Below are positions 1 through 9,575 of a DNA stretch of 64,000 nucleotides, one piece after another. The notes under the pieces were generated by a model. The model made no database searches and was not told the DNA's origin. It was given only the letters and a program-made list of their open reading frames with translations. The stretch's first letter is position 1. The number at the start of each line of letters is the position of its first letter. The stretch is from Planctomycetia bacterium. GTDB lineage: Bacteria; Planctomycetota; GCA-002687715. The stretch covers positions 27,906-91,905 of the forward strand of contig SXUL01000115.1 of assembly GCA_005790545.1 (NCBI GenBank), in the 5' to 3' direction. Position numbers and translations under genes: made by a program.

Positions 1-738
1 CTCGAACAATTCCACCGCGAGGTTTACATAGAGCGCGGTGGGCTCCAGCAATTCATCGCCGATGGTGCGCCCGAAGGCCGGCTCGAAGCGGTGATAGTCC
101 TCGACCTGTGGCGCGAGCACGCGTCGCGCCAGCGTGTAGCCGTTGCTGTGAATGCCGCTCGAAGCGACGCCGACCACCGCGTCACCGGGCCGTACATGCT
201 GCCCGAAGATGGCGCGCTCCATCGGCAACACGCCCACGGCGGTGCCCACGAGGTCGAAGCCTTCCGTCGGGCCGGTGCCGCGGAGCATTTCACCGACCTG
301 CGCGATCTCACCGCCCGGAATGCTGATCCGGCAGCGCTTGCAACCTTCGAGCAAGCCCTTGCCCACTTCGGCAAAGACCGCGTTGTTGATCTTCCCCACC
401 GCGATGTAGTCGAGCATGGCAATGGGCTCGGCGCCAACGCAGATGAGATCGTTCACATTCATCGCGATGCAGTCGATGCCGATGGTGTCGTAGCGACCCA
501 TCACTTCTGCCACCATCAGCTTGGTGCCGACGCCGTCGCTGCTGACGGCGAGCCCTTGGCCATTGCCGAGGTCGAGCACGTTGGCGTAGTAGCCGAGCCC
601 GCGAATGGGGGCGCCGACGCGGCCTGCGCGGAGCCCGAACGTGCCGCGGATGGACGCCGCCAGCGTCCCCACGGCGCTCGCCGCCGCGTGCGTATCCACA
701 CCCGTCTGCCCGTACGTGTCGATGTTGGCCTTGCTCAT
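1..738 (-). CDS. purM: Phosphoribosylformylglycinamidine cyclo-ligase (AIR synthase), 3' end outside window
   Basis: Catalyses ATP-dependent closure of FGAM to aminoimidazole ribotide in cytosolic purine synthesis. The minus-strand frame opens with ATG at 738 (MSKANIDTYGQTGVD) and stays open for 246 codons to base 1. It is absent from the ORF track because its stop lies outside the window. Family signatures are the N-terminal YxxxGVD segment, GLGYYANVLDLGNG, the glycine-rich SSDGVGTKL loop, IAMNVNDLICVGAEP and the GGEIAQVGEML segment, followed by SSGIHSNGYTLARR. All are typical of PurM. About 100 C-terminal residues of the usual 340 to 350 are missing at the edge. No strong ribosome binding site is visible. 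Identity is confident. Confidence 0.95.
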   Translation of the reverse strand, partial: MSKANIDTYGQTGVDTHAAASAVGTLAASIRGTFGLRAGRVGAPIRGLGYYANVLDLGNGQGLAVSSDGVGTKLMVAEVMGRYDTIGIDCIAMNVNDLICVGAEPIAMLDYIAVGKINNAVFAEVGKGLLEGCKRCRISIPGGEIAQVGEMLRGTGPTEGFDLVGTAVGVLPMERAIFGQHVRPGDAVVGVASSGIHSNGYTLARRVLAPQVEDYHRFEPAFGRTIGDELLEPTALYVNLAVELFE

Positions 739-916
739 AGGGCTTTTTTGCCGCCGCGAAGGGCCTTCCATGACCGCTTGCTGCGCGCGCGGATGCTAGC
801 AACCCCCGCGCGTGGCTGAGCGCGTCGCATGCGCACACGTCAGCGCTGCGGTTGCTGGGGGTCGGCATCACGCGGCGCCGCTACGTTGGTGCGCCGCCCG
901 CGCAGCGCGCGGTGCG

Positions 917-1228
917 TCAGAACTTGGGGTGCAGCAGCGCCGCGTGGGCCGCGCGGAGGATGGCTTCGCCGTGGGTGGCGAACGGGCCCCACTCGGAGCT
1001 ACCCGCGCACGGGAATCCGGTGGCCGTGCTGCGGTGAAACGACGCCATGCGCTTCAAGGCTGACGCCACGGCTGAGTTGGTCATGAGGTAGAGGCCGCGC
1101 GCTTCGAGCGCTGTGACAAGGCGTCCGAGATCGGCCCAGTCCCGCTGCGGCGCAAAGCCGTCGACCGGCAGCGCTGGAAACAAGCGTTGCCTCAGATCCT
1201 CGGCCAGTTGTGTGCAGGAGTCGGTCAT
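917..1228 (-). CDS. Hypothetical protein, 103 aa
   Basis: The track ORF begins at 1372, but its first 48 codons run through the terminator and tRNA-Leu gene, so the internal ATG at 1228 (MTDSCTQLAEDLRQRLF) is the sensible start. The product is a soluble protein without signal peptide or membrane segment. It has a helical N-terminal half and a middle part with aromatic and glycine residues (TGFPCAGSSEWGPFATHG). I do not recognise the family. It lies between purM and tRNA-Leu on the same strand. Codon use fits the neighbours, which is the main reason to believe it is coding. Confidence 0.55.
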   Translation of the reverse strand: MTDSCTQLAEDLRQRLFPALPVDGFAPQRDWADLGRLVTALEARGLYLMTNSAVASALKRMASFHRSTATGFPCAGSSEWGPFATHGEAILRAAHAALLHPKF

Positions 1229-1312
1229 GAAGGAAGCTCGCTGCCCATGAGGCGCGAGCAGGATCCTCGCACCCAAGGGTGGGTTCCGCCAGCGCGCCGA
1301 GCACCAATGGAA

Positions 1313-1340
1313 GAGCCCGCCCCGGTGAAGGGGCGGGCTC
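1313..1340 (-). terminator. Hairpin downstream of tRNA-Leu
   Basis: A perfect 11-bp inverted repeat (gagcccgcccc / ggggcgggctc) with a 6-nt loop begins a few bases beyond the 3' end of the tRNA on the minus strand. The following T tract is weak, as is common in GC-rich genomes. It probably ends the tRNA transcript and separates it from the 103-aa gene. Confidence 0.65.
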
Positions 1341-1345
1341 AGCGT

Positions 1346-1431
1346 TGCCCAGGGCGGGACTTGAACCCGCATGGCCTAAAGCGGCCGTTAGCACCTCAAG
1401 CTAGTGCGTCTGCCAATTCCGCCACCTGGGC
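1346..1431 (-). tRNA. tRNA-Leu (anticodon GAG)
   Basis: The minus strand folds as a class II tRNA of about 86 nt. The acceptor arms are GCCCAGG and CCTGGGC, the D-arm region is TGGCGGAATTGGCAGACGC (typical of tRNA-Leu), the anticodon loop TTGAGGT carries GAG, there is a long variable arm around GGCCGCTTTAGGCC-like sequence, and the T arm is GCGGGTTCAAGTCCCGC. CCA is not encoded in the gene. It decodes CUC/CUU leucine codons. Confidence 0.95.
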
Positions 1432-1558
1432 GTGCGATCCGAACCCTGTGCCCACCTTCCCGAAGGAGAAGCGTCCACAGGGAGCGCGATCATATCCCCC
1501 GACTCGGCCTGCAAAAGCCCCGGTACGGAATGGCCCCCCGAACCTCGCGGAACGGCCC

Positions 1559-3565
1559 TCAGTTCACTTCAAGGCGCCAGCGCACCTCGCAGCGCGAGCC
1601 GTCCACCACCACGGACATCGCGGCCGCGCGCAGGAGCGTCTTGAAACACGAGGTCCACGTGTGCATTTCGCGCTCGATGCGCGGGCGTTCCACGGCGGTC
1701 AGGCTCTGTTCCTGCCGCGCGATGTACAGGTCTTCTTGCTGCTTCCAGGCCGCGCTACCGGGTTGGAGGCCCCGGCGCACCGCATCCATCTGAAATTCCT
1801 CGCGCCAGCGGCGGTAGCGGATGTCGCCGAGGGTTGTCTGCTGATAGGCCCAGCCGGGGATGCTCTGCTCCACAAAGGGCCAGAGGTTGTGCCCGTCGAG
1901 GATGGCCCCGGCCAGGAGGTCGCGGGGTGCGGCGAGGGCTGCCTCCCCGAGGGTCTCGATGGCGGCGAAGCTCGATGCCGGGGAGCGGCGCGTTGCCCGC
2001 ACCACATCGAAGAGCGGCGCCCAGTTCGTGACGATCGCATGCGATCCGACGAGCGCGAGGCCCGGCACCAGCACGCGCGGGTCGTCGCGCACGCCCTCCT
2101 TCAAGCGCGGAACCAGGGTGAGCACGCCCTGCTCATCCTTCCGTTCGAGTTCGTGCATGAGGGACTGCGCCGGATCGGCCTTGTGCACCTTCTCGATGGT
2201 CCCCACGAGTTCGAGCAGCCGCTCGCGTTGACGCAACGGCAGTACGAGAGCGAAACCCGCGGTCGACTTGTCGAGCACGTTTTCGCGCTCTTCGCGGAAG
2301 AAGAACAGTGCGCCGCGCGAGCCGAGCGCCTCGTCGAGACGCTCCGCAAGCCCCGCGAGGCTTCCCGTCGCGAGCTGTGTGCGACACCACTCATCAAAAG
2401 TGCGCTTCTCCTCCGCGCTGAGCACGTCCGGCCGCGAGAGCAACGCTCTCAGGAGCCTCCCCGGCGGCACGTCGCAGCCCAGCATGGCGAAACAGTCCGC
2501 GGGCAGGTACCCGCCGCAAGCATGGCGGAGTTCTGCCAGCGCGCCCTCCTCCATGGGTTGAAAATGAGAGAGCAGGCTCCCGGGCTGAGCCTCCGCCGAG
2601 AGCGCGATTTCGAGGGCCTCGTCAGCATCGAGGGTGAAGAGCAGATCCTCGCCCGAAGGTCGCGGGAGAAGATCCTGCACGAGCCCGTAAACCACGGGAC
2701 CCCAGAGGCGCTTCAGCGAGGCTTCGACCTGCAACTGCGCATCGGCAGCGTCGCGGCGCACGAGGAGCGCGAGAGCGCTGGTCGCGGCGTCGGTTCCCGC
2801 GAGCAAGGGCCCGTAGCGAACGGCGCTCGTCTCCGGCATGCCGTCGAGAGCGATGGCATTTCGGATGCGCGCAAGCAGTTCGCCTTCGCTGCTGACCAGC
2901 ACCGTGTCCGCGATGCGCGTGATGTGCATGGCGCGCCCTCCGCGCGGTGTGAGGCTCACCGTATCGCGGAAGCGTTCGAGGGTGATACCTGCCGCGGCGA
3001 TCTCCTCCGCGAGGAACCAATCGCAGAGGCTCTCATCAAGGAGCGCGTTCACGCCCGCCAGCGCCAGCCACGAACCAGGCCGGAACGCGAGCAGCATGCG
3101 GAATGCGTCCCCGCGCGCGGCCGGCATCCAGCCTGCCATCACCACGTGTTCACCCGTCACATCCGGCGCCAAGGTGAGGCCAAACGGGAGGCGTGTGTTC
3201 AGCACCTCCATCTCGTGGAAGGCCGCGCGCACAGCTTCGGGCAATCCGGTGTCCCGCAGTGTGGGCGTATTCAGAAACTCGCGGAAGCCGTCGTCGCTGA
3301 GCAAGCGCGCGAGCGCCGGACGCTGGGGCAGGTCCTTCACGAAAGCGGGAAAGCGCGGGATCGAAATGACGAAGTCTGCATCTGCGGGAAGCAGTGCGAG
3401 ACTGTCCGGCACGCGCGGGCCAAGGGGATTGTGCACCTTGCCGAGGAACAACACCGCGCCGCCGCCGATGATCACTCCGAGCAGAGCCGCGAAGATCCAG
3501 CGCCGCCAACGGCGTCGAGGTCGAAGAGTGGTGCGGCCACTGCTGGCGGTCGTTGGTCGTGCCAT
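1559..3565 (-). CDS. Membrane-anchored hypothetical protein, 668 aa
   Basis: The N terminus is a basic, Arg-rich cytoplasmic stretch (residues 1-22) followed by one transmembrane helix at about 23-42 (WIFAALLGVIIGGGAVLFLG). The rest would be an extracytoplasmic domain of more than 600 residues. It opens with VPDSLALLPADADFVISIPRFPAFVKDL, a pattern resembling DUF3352-type proteins of planctomycetes and cyanobacteria; that resemblance is from memory and not verified. There are no catalytic motifs that I recognise. It is divergent from the downstream aminotransferase gene, with about 105 bp between starts. It keeps an open frame of 2 kb with high-GC codon use, so coding is likely. Function is unknown. 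Confidence 0.75.
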   Translation of the reverse strand: MARPTTASSGRTTLRPRRRWRRWIFAALLGVIIGGGAVLFLGKVHNPLGPRVPDSLALLPADADFVISIPRFPAFVKDLPQRPALARLLSDDGFREFLNTPTLRDTGLPEAVRAAFHEMEVLNTRLPFGLTLAPDVTGEHVVMAGWMPAARGDAFRMLLAFRPGSWLALAGVNALLDESLCDWFLAEEIAAAGITLERFRDTVSLTPRGGRAMHITRIADTVLVSSEGELLARIRNAIALDGMPETSAVRYGPLLAGTDAATSALALLVRRDAADAQLQVEASLKRLWGPVVYGLVQDLLPRPSGEDLLFTLDADEALEIALSAEAQPGSLLSHFQPMEEGALAELRHACGGYLPADCFAMLGCDVPPGRLLRALLSRPDVLSAEEKRTFDEWCRTQLATGSLAGLAERLDEALGSRGALFFFREERENVLDKSTAGFALVLPLRQRERLLELVGTIEKVHKADPAQSLMHELERKDEQGVLTLVPRLKEGVRDDPRVLVPGLALVGSHAIVTNWAPLFDVVRATRRSPASSFAAIETLGEAALAAPRDLLAGAILDGHNLWPFVEQSIPGWAYQQTTLGDIRYRRWREEFQMDAVRRGLQPGSAAWKQQEDLYIARQEQSLTAVERPRIEREMHTWTSCFKTLLRAAAMSVVVDGSRCEVRWRLEVN

Positions 3566-3670
3566 GTCACGTCGGCCGGATGGAGCGGCGGATCATAACC
3601 GTCTGGCCCGCAGGAAGGCCCTCTGGTACCTTCCGCGCGCCCGTCGTATGGCACGACGCCGAACCCCGCT

Positions 3671-4867
3671 ATGAGCACCGAGCCGCACATCTCCCGACGA
3701 GCCGCCAGCATTGAGGGCTCACCAACTCTCGAGATCAGCGCCACGGCGGCGCAGATGCGCGCCGAGGGGAAGGATGTCATCGCCTTCGCCGCGGGCGAAC
3801 CCGACATCGGAACGCCAAGCCTCGTGGATGAGGCCGCCATCGCGGCCATCCATGCTTCGAAGGGCCGCTACACCTCGGCCGCAGGGTTGCCGGAAGTCCG
3901 CAAGGCGATTTCGGAACGCTTCCGGGCCGATGGCTACGACTACGCGCCGGATTCCGTCATGGCTGTCGCGGGCGCCAAGGCCGGGCTCTACATGGCCATC
4001 TACGGCACCGTCAACGAAGGCGACGAGGTGCTGTTCCCGAGCCCATTCTGGGGTTCCTACACGGAACTTGTGCGCGCGGTAGGAGGCATCCCGCGGCCCA
4101 TTCCGTGCGAAGCCAGCGCCGATTACCAGCCCGATCCTGCACGCGTCGCCGCGATGATCACGCCGCGCACGCGGGCGATCATGCTCAACAGCCCGAACAA
4201 TCCGACGGGCACGGTCTATTCGCGAAAAACGCTGGAAGGCATTGCAGAGATCGTGCGCCGGCACCAGTTGATGGTCATCAGCGACGACATCTACGACTGC
4301 CTCGTCTACAGCGACGAGCCATTCCTCAACGTGTTGAAGGTGGCGCCGGATCTCCGCTCGCAGTGCGTGATCGTGAACAGTCTCTCGAAGTCGCACAGCA
4401 TGACCGGTTGGCGCTTCGGGTTCGTGGGCGGGCCGAAGGATCTCATCCAGGCCATGATCCGCGTGCAAAGCCAGGTCATCGGCAACCCGCACACCATTTC
4501 GCAGCATGCAGCCATCGCGGCCCTGCGTTCCCCGATTGATCCCACCCGTCGCGCCTCCCTTGATGCGCGGAGAAAACTCATCGTCAACGAGCTCGCAGCG
4601 GTGAAGGACATCACCTTCCCCGTGCCGCGCGGTGCGTTCTATGTCTTCATGTCCGTCGAACGCTGGATCGGGCGGAGCTTCCGCGGGCAGACCATCACCT
4701 CGTCCGCCGAACTCGCGAACATCCTCCTGAAGGACATGCTGCTGGCCGTGGTGCCCGGCGAAGCCTTCGGCGTCGAACGCCACATCCGCCTCACCTACAC
4801 GGTTTCGGAAGACCACATCCGCCGAGGCATCCAGCGCCTCGCGGAGTTCAGCCGCGAGCTCTGCTGA
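3671..4867 (+). CDS. aspC: Aspartate-type aminotransferase (class I/II, PLP-dependent)
   Basis: A fold-type I PLP aminotransferase of 398 aa, the normal length for the aspartate/prephenate aminotransferase Ib subgroup. Motifs in order are FAAGEPDIGTP (N-terminal substrate segment), YTSAAGLPEVRKAI, GAKAGLYMAIYG (phosphate-binding loop region), LNSPNNPTGTVYS, ISDDIYDCLVY (cofactor Asp and Tyr), SLSKSHSMTGWRFGF with the Schiff-base Lys, and the C-terminal HIRLTY Arg that binds the alpha-carboxylate. It would interconvert oxaloacetate/glutamate and aspartate/2-oxoglutarate, and may also accept aromatic or prephenate substrates. It is monocistronic and converges on the acyltransferase gene 12 bp away. 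Confidence 0.92.
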   Translation: MSTEPHISRRAASIEGSPTLEISATAAQMRAEGKDVIAFAAGEPDIGTPSLVDEAAIAAIHASKGRYTSAAGLPEVRKAISERFRADGYDYAPDSVMAVAGAKAGLYMAIYGTVNEGDEVLFPSPFWGSYTELVRAVGGIPRPIPCEASADYQPDPARVAAMITPRTRAIMLNSPNNPTGTVYSRKTLEGIAEIVRRHQLMVISDDIYDCLVYSDEPFLNVLKVAPDLRSQCVIVNSLSKSHSMTGWRFGFVGGPKDLIQAMIRVQSQVIGNPHTISQHAAIAALRSPIDPTRRASLDARRKLIVNELAAVKDITFPVPRGAFYVFMSVERWIGRSFRGQTITSSAELANILLKDMLLAVVPGEAFGVERHIRLTYTVSEDHIRRGIQRLAEFSRELC

Positions 4868-4879
4868 ACCGCGCGCGCT

Positions 4880-5479
4880 TCAAGCGCTTGTCGCCGTGTC
4901 CCGCTGCGGGGCACCGAGCGCTGCGATGGCTTCCATGATGCGCGCCGCGTAGTCGTCGTTCTCCATGTCGGCGGTCGGCGGCGCGAGGGGCGCGCCATAT
5001 CGCACCGTGAGAGTGCTGCGCCGTGGCCAACGCGCTGAGCGCGGCAGAAAGGTGAAGCTCCCGAGCAGAGCCACGGGAATCACGCTGATACCCGCCTTCC
5101 GTGCGAGGAACGCAACGCCGCCTCGTCCGCGATGGAGGCACCCGTCATCACTGATGCGACCTTCGGGAAAGATCGCCACACTGCGCCCCGCCTCCAGTGC
5201 CGCGAGCGCGCGCTTCAAGGCCTCGCTGCTCGATCCGGCGTCCGGCACGGGAATGGCGCTCCAGAGCTTGAAGAACCAGCGCATCCACCAGATGCGATGC
5301 ACGGACTGCGTCATGAGAAAGGTGAGATGCCGTCCTGAGGCGCGCTGCAAGATGACGGGATCAGCAAAGGAGCAGTGATTGGGCGCGAGAATCACCACGC
5401 CCGTCGCATCCCAATCCGGCTCGTTCTCGACGTGCACCCGCGCCCAGATGCGGATGAGCAGACGGCCGAAGAGGCGCAC
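4880..5479 (-). CDS. plsC: 1-acyl-sn-glycerol-3-phosphate acyltransferase (PlsC-like)
   Basis: Transfers an acyl chain to lysophosphatidic acid at the inner membrane. The catalytic NHxxxxD motif is seen as NHCSFAD and the substrate motif as FPEGRIS, followed by a PVALLG-type segment. It is 199 aa from the GTG at 5479. The frame continues open upstream into the end of gyrA, so a start a few codons earlier is possible. It follows gyrA on the same strand with about 47 bp between and may be read from the same transcript. A hydrophobic segment around residues 65-80 would hold it to the membrane. Family membership is clear, but the exact lipid substrate is not. Confidence 0.85.
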   Translation of the reverse strand: MRLFGRLLIRIWARVHVENEPDWDATGVVILAPNHCSFADPVILQRASGRHLTFLMTQSVHRIWWMRWFFKLWSAIPVPDAGSSSEALKRALAALEAGRSVAIFPEGRISDDGCLHRGRGGVAFLARKAGISVIPVALLGSFTFLPRSARWPRRSTLTVRYGAPLAPPTADMENDDYAARIMEAIAALGAPQRDTATSA

Positions 5480-5526
5480 ACCGCGCTGGACGAAACCCCG
5501 CGGCGTGCGTGCAAACCGACGCCGGA

Positions 5527-8037
5527 TCAGGATGGTGGCACCTCGAGGGCGGCCTCGCTCGCCGGCAGCACCACGCCAGACGCAACGCGATCGCCTTCCT
5601 GCAGCTTCTTCACACGCACGCCACCACCGCCACGACCAATGGTGCGCACGTCATCCAGCGCCATGCGGTTGATGATGCCGCCGCCGCTGATGAGGATGAG
5701 CTCGTCGCCCTTCCGGACCACGCTCACCGCCACCACTTCGCCGTTCCGCTCCAGCATGCCCATGTTGATCACGCCCTGACCACCGCGACCCTTTTGCGGG
5801 TACTCGCTGATCGGTACGCGCGTGGCATAGCCACCTGCAGAGACGCTCAAGAGCTCCGCCGTGTCTTCTGCCACCGCCATGTCCACCACGTGATCGCCTT
5901 CCTTGGCTTCCTTGAAACGCACCGCGATGACACCCACGGCGCCACGCCCCATGGACCGCACCGAATCTTCGCTGAACCGGATGGTCTGGCCCTGCGAGGT
6001 GGAGACAAGAATGTCGTCCGTGCCGGATGTGAGCATGGCGCGCACGAGGCTGTCGCCTTCATCGAGGCCCACGCCAATGATGCCGTTGCTGCGCGGGTTC
6101 GAGTAATCAGCAAGTGGCGTCTTCTTGATGATGCCGTTCTTGCTGATGGTGACCATGAAGCGTCCGTCGAAGTCGCGCACAGGCAGCACGCTGGCCACCT
6201 TCTCGCGACCACGCCCGCCGGCCTCGGTCTCCTCGCGCAGCAGCACGAGGTTGCCGATGTAGCTGCCGCGGTTCTCGCGCGTGCATTCCTTGATGCGCCA
6301 GCACTTGAGCCAGTGCACCTGGCCCCAGTTGGTGAAGATCAGGAAGGTGTCGTGGTTGTCCGCCACCAGCATGCGCTCGACGAAATCGTCGTCGCCGGTG
6401 TCAGCGCCGATCACGCCCACACCGCCACGGCCCTGCACACGGAACGAATCCGGCAAGAGGCGTTTCACGTAGCCGGCGTGGCTCATGGTGACGAGCATCT
6501 GCCCGGCGGGCACGAGGGATTCGTCTTCGATCTCGCCTTCCTGTTCGCTGATCTCGGTCTTGCGCTCGTCGCCCATGGCGGCCTTCAACGCTTCAAGATC
6601 CTGGATGATGAGCGCGTACACCTCGCGGATGTCAGCGAGGATCTTCGCGTAGCGCTCGATGTCCGCGAGCAAGCCTGCCTTCTCCAGCTGCAGCTTCTCC
6701 ACTTCGAGGCCTGTCAGACGCGCAAGCCGCATGGCGAGGATGGCGTCCGCTTGCCGGTCGCTGAGCACGAAATGCGCAATAAGCCCCGTCTTCGCCGCTG
6801 CCGGTGAAGCACTCGAGCGGATGATGCGCACCACCTCGTCGATGTCCGCAATGGCGATCAGCAGCCCCTCAACGATGTGCAAGCGCTCTTCCGCTTTGCG
6901 TTTCAGGAAGCGCGTGCGCCGCTGGATCACGTCCACGCGGTGATCGCGGTAGCCCGCGAGAAGTTCCTTGATGGTGAGTGTCTTCGGACGCCCACCGACG
7001 AGCGCAAGGAGGTTGATGCCGTACGTCGATTGCAACGGCGTGAGGCGGTAGAGCTGGTTGAGCAGCACATCGCCCTGGAAGCCCTTCTTCGCCTCGAAGA
7101 CCAGACGCAGCCCGCCTTCGCGGTCGGTCTCGTCGTTCACATAATCGAGTCCTTCGATTTCCTTGCGCTCGAGAAGTTCCTTCACCTTCTCGAACACGTT
7201 CGTCGGATTGACCTGGTAGGGCAGCTCGGTGATGACCACGGTCTCGCGATCACGCCCCGCTTGCTCGATGTGAGCCCGCGCGCGCACGGTGATGCGCCCA
7301 CGCCCCGTGGAATACGCCTCTGCGATGCCACTCCGGCCGAGAATGATGCCGCCCGTAGGGAAATCCGGGCCCGTCAAGATCTTCGCGATCTCGCCGAGAT
7401 GGATCTCGGGATTGTTGATGAGCGCAATGAGCGCGTTGCAGACTTCCGTGAGATTGTGCGGCGGAATGCTCGTCGCCATGCCCACGGCGATGCCTTCCGA
7501 CCCATTGCAGATGAGGTTCGGAAAGCGGCCGGGCAGGACTGTCGGTTCGTCGCGCGTGTCGTCGTAGTTGCGGACGAAGGAGACCGTGTCCTTGTCGAGG
7601 TCCTCCATCATGTCCACGGCAGGCTGTGCCATGCGCGCTTCCGTGTAGCGCATGGCCGCAGGCGGCGAGCCATCGATGGCGCCGAAGTTGCCCTGTTTGT
7701 CCACCAGCACGTAGCGCATGTTGAAGTCTTGCGCCATGCGCACGAGCGTGGGATACACCACTTGGTCGCCGTGCGGGTGATAGTTGCCGGTGGTGTCGCC
7801 AGCGATCTTCGCGCACTTCCTGAACTTCGCCCGCGGCCCGAGGTTCAAGTCGTTCATGGCGACGAGAATGCGCCGCTGGCTCGGCTTCAATCCGTCGCGC
7901 ACATCGGGCAGCGCTCGCGAAACGATCACGCTCATGGCGTAGGTGAGGTAAGAAGACTTCATCTCCTCTTCGAGGAGTTGATCCTTCACTCTCACTGCGC
8001 CCGGGTCTGGAGCTGTCGCTGCTTCTTCCGCGCTCAT
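5527..8037 (-). CDS. gyrA: DNA gyrase subunit A
   Basis: The breakage-reunion subunit of gyrase, 836 aa from the ATG at 8037. I prefer this start to the track start at 8076 because a GGAAAGG Shine-Dalgarno sequence lies just before it. The N-terminal half has [26 protein letters not shown], the YHPHGD loop and the catalytic tyrosine (Tyr131) in [10 protein letters not shown]. The C-terminal beta-pinwheel carries a GyrA box (QKGRGGQG), which argues for gyrase and not topoisomerase IV. Unusually, the positions matching E. coli Ser83 and Asp87 are Gln92 and Pro96. gyrB lies 28 kb away next to dnaN. It is divergent from the DGQHR gene across a 298-bp region. Confidence 0.97.
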   Translation of the reverse strand: MSAEEAATAPDPGAVRVKDQLLEEEMKSSYLTYAMSVIVSRALPDVRDGLKPSQRRILVAMNDLNLGPRAKFRKCAKIAGDTTGNYHPHGDQVVYPTLVRMAQDFNMRYVLVDKQGNFGAIDGSPPAAMRYTEARMAQPAVDMMEDLDKDTVSFVRNYDDTRDEPTVLPGRFPNLICNGSEGIAVGMATSIPPHNLTEVCNALIALINNPEIHLGEIAKILTGPDFPTGGIILGRSGIAEAYSTGRGRITVRARAHIEQAGRDRETVVITELPYQVNPTNVFEKVKELLERKEIEGLDYVNDETDREGGLRLVFEAKKGFQGDVLLNQLYRLTPLQSTYGINLLALVGGRPKTLTIKELLAGYRDHRVDVIQRRTRFLKRKAEERLHIVEGLLIAIADIDEVVRIIRSSASPAAAKTGLIAHFVLSDRQADAILAMRLARLTGLEVEKLQLEKAGLLADIERYAKILADIREVYALIIQDLEALKAAMGDERKTEISEQEGEIEDESLVPAGQMLVTMSHAGYVKRLLPDSFRVQGRGGVGVIGADTGDDDFVERMLVADNHDTFLIFTNWGQVHWLKCWRIKECTRENRGSYIGNLVLLREETEAGGRGREKVASVLPVRDFDGRFMVTISKNGIIKKTPLADYSNPRSNGIIGVGLDEGDSLVRAMLTSGTDDILVSTSQGQTIRFSEDSVRSMGRGAVGVIAVRFKEAKEGDHVVDMAVAEDTAELLSVSAGGYATRVPISEYPQKGRGGQGVINMGMLERNGEVVAVSVVRKGDELILISGGGIINRMALDDVRTIGRGGGGVRVKKLQEGDRVASGVVLPASEAALEVPPS

Positions 8038-8144
8038 TTGAACCTTTCCAAGGAGGCTTGGGAGCGGCCGAACCATGCCCCCTCACACTGCCAGCGGCTG
8101 AGGCCGAGGAGGCCTCGTTTTCTCGCTGGCCGATTCTACATCAG

Positions 8145-8163
8145 GTCTTTGTCCTATAAAGAC
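8145..8163. promoter_or_regulatory. Inverted repeat between divergent gyrA and DGQHR gene
   Basis: The palindrome GTCTTT-N7-AAAGAC lies in the 298-bp divergent region and overlaps the AT-richest part (CCTATAAAG), which could be a plus-strand -10 element. It is a plausible operator or promoter element. This rests on symmetry and position only. The rest of 8038-8335 shows no gene. Confidence 0.35.
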
Positions 8164-8335
8164 TTAGGGCAAAAGATGGCTCCGTCGCGAGGGCGTGCCC
8201 AACCATGTGCCGGGCAAGGGCTTCCGTGGACCTCTAAGATGCCCTGCCCGCGGGCGCGCGCTCTGTGCCGGACAGTGCCCTGTTTCGAGCTCCGGAGACT
8301 GGCCTCGGGCGCCCCGTTTGGGAGAGGAGACTTCA

Positions 8336-9451
8336 ATGCTCGGCACACAGATTCGGCAGAAGGACAGCGTGTTCTATTTCGTGGCGTGGCCTGCTGAAGA
8401 CCTCCTCCGCAAGGTGCGCTTCATCAGCCGCTTCTATGCCGAGGGTGACCAGATCGCGCCGGAGAAGGTCGCACCAGGCGACGAGGTGGCGGGCTTCATC
8501 GAGAAGATCGAGCGCAGTGACAAGGCGTTCCAGCGCACCATGTCAAAGTCGAAGATCACGCAGATCGTGAATTTCTACGAAACGGCCGTGAGCCAGCCGC
8601 CCATCCCGGGAACCGTGCTGCTGTTCACGCCACAGAGACTCGCCTTCAGCTCCCTCGGCAAGTACGAGAACGTCGGAGATCTCCAGGAGCCGGAGCGGCC
8701 GTTCCTCATCATTGATGGCCAGCATCGCCTCGCCGCGCTGCAGTTCTACAGCAGGAAGCATCCCGATGAGGTGCGCGGCCTGCATGTGCCCTGCGTCATC
8801 TTCGACGGCAAGGCCGACGATTTCGCGACGGAGATGTTCGTCACCATCAACAGCACGCCCACGCGCATCAATCGCAGCCACCTTGTGGATCTCTACGAGA
8901 AGGTCTCGTGGGCGGCGCCAGACAAGAAACTCGCCGCCCGGGTGGGGGAAATGCTCTACAGCGAAGCAGACAGCCCTCTTCGCTACAAGATCAACCGTCT
9001 CGGTGGACGTTCGCGGCAGGTGAAGTGGATCCTGCAGGCGGAGCTCTTCAACGAATTGCACAAGTGGGTAGCGGGGGTGCGGAAGCTCGACGCCAGCGCC
9101 GCGGCGGCGAAGAAACGCTACGAAATCGTGCGCGACTTCCTGAAGGCGGCGGAAGATGCCTGGGGTGATGCCTGGGGCCACGAGCGCTTCATGGTCACGA
9201 AGCCCGTGACCTTGAAAGCGCTGCTGCGGGTCTGCTTCGACCTCGCCGAAGCCGACCCCGCGACCGAAGACCGGCTGGCACGCTGGAAGCGACGGCTCGC
9301 GCGCTGGGAGAGCCTCTTGCCGGACTTCCGGGCGGAGGGCTTCTACGAGCGCTTCCCGGCAGCCGGTCAGGTGCAACGGGTGATGAAGATCCACAAGCGG
9401 CTCCGCGAGGCTCTGGGCGTCGAGGCGAGGAAATCGGCCCGCGAGGACTGA
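8336..9451 (+). CDS. DGQHR-domain protein (DndB/DGQHR superfamily), orphan
   Basis: The hallmark FLIIDGQHRLAALQFY motif lies at about residues 118-133, followed by VPCVIFDG and FVTINSTPTRINRSHLVDLYE. Both are typical of the DGQHR family that includes DndB of the phosphorothioate system. The start is ATG 8336 (MLGTQIRQKDS), preceded by GGAGAGGAGA; the track's 47-residue upstream extension is low-complexity and rejected. The 371-aa length matches stand-alone DGQHR proteins. No dnd, restriction or phage genes lie nearby; the neighbours are gyrA and ftsH. Family members have been linked to regulation and modification systems, but no specific function can be given here. Confidence 0.8.
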   Translation: MLGTQIRQKDSVFYFVAWPAEDLLRKVRFISRFYAEGDQIAPEKVAPGDEVAGFIEKIERSDKAFQRTMSKSKITQIVNFYETAVSQPPIPGTVLLFTPQRLAFSSLGKYENVGDLQEPERPFLIIDGQHRLAALQFYSRKHPDEVRGLHVPCVIFDGKADDFATEMFVTINSTPTRINRSHLVDLYEKVSWAAPDKKLAARVGEMLYSEADSPLRYKINRLGGRSRQVKWILQAELFNELHKWVAGVRKLDASAAAAKKRYEIVRDFLKAAEDAWGDAWGHERFMVTKPVTLKALLRVCFDLAEADPATEDRLARWKRRLARWESLLPDFRAEGFYERFPAAGQVQRVMKIHKRLREALGVEARKSARED

Positions 9452-9468
9452 GCGCGGGCGCGCGGCGG

Positions 9469-9488
9469 GTGGCTTCATGCGAAGCCAC
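9469..9488 (+). terminator. Hairpin after the DGQHR gene
   Basis: A perfect 8-bp stem with a 4-nt loop (gtggcttc-atgc-gaagccac) lies 17 bases after the stop codon and before ftsH. There is no T tract, so termination is uncertain. It could instead be an mRNA 3'-end stabiliser. Confidence 0.4.
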
Positions 9489-9575
9489 GCCACGAGAGTT
9501 GCGTAGAGCGGCCGCCGTCACTCTGGTTGGTACCATCCGCGCCGCGCGAGTGGTGATCACTCCGCGGCAACACTG

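Noticed and set aside
1187-3598. 803-aa plus-strand ORF
   Set aside because: Antisense shadow of the 668-aa membrane-anchored protein and the tRNA; its translation is low-complexity and shows no family motif.
8195-8335. N-terminal extension of the DGQHR protein
   Set aside because: Cys/Arg/Pro-rich, not protein-like, and a strong ribosome binding site lies before the internal ATG at 8336.
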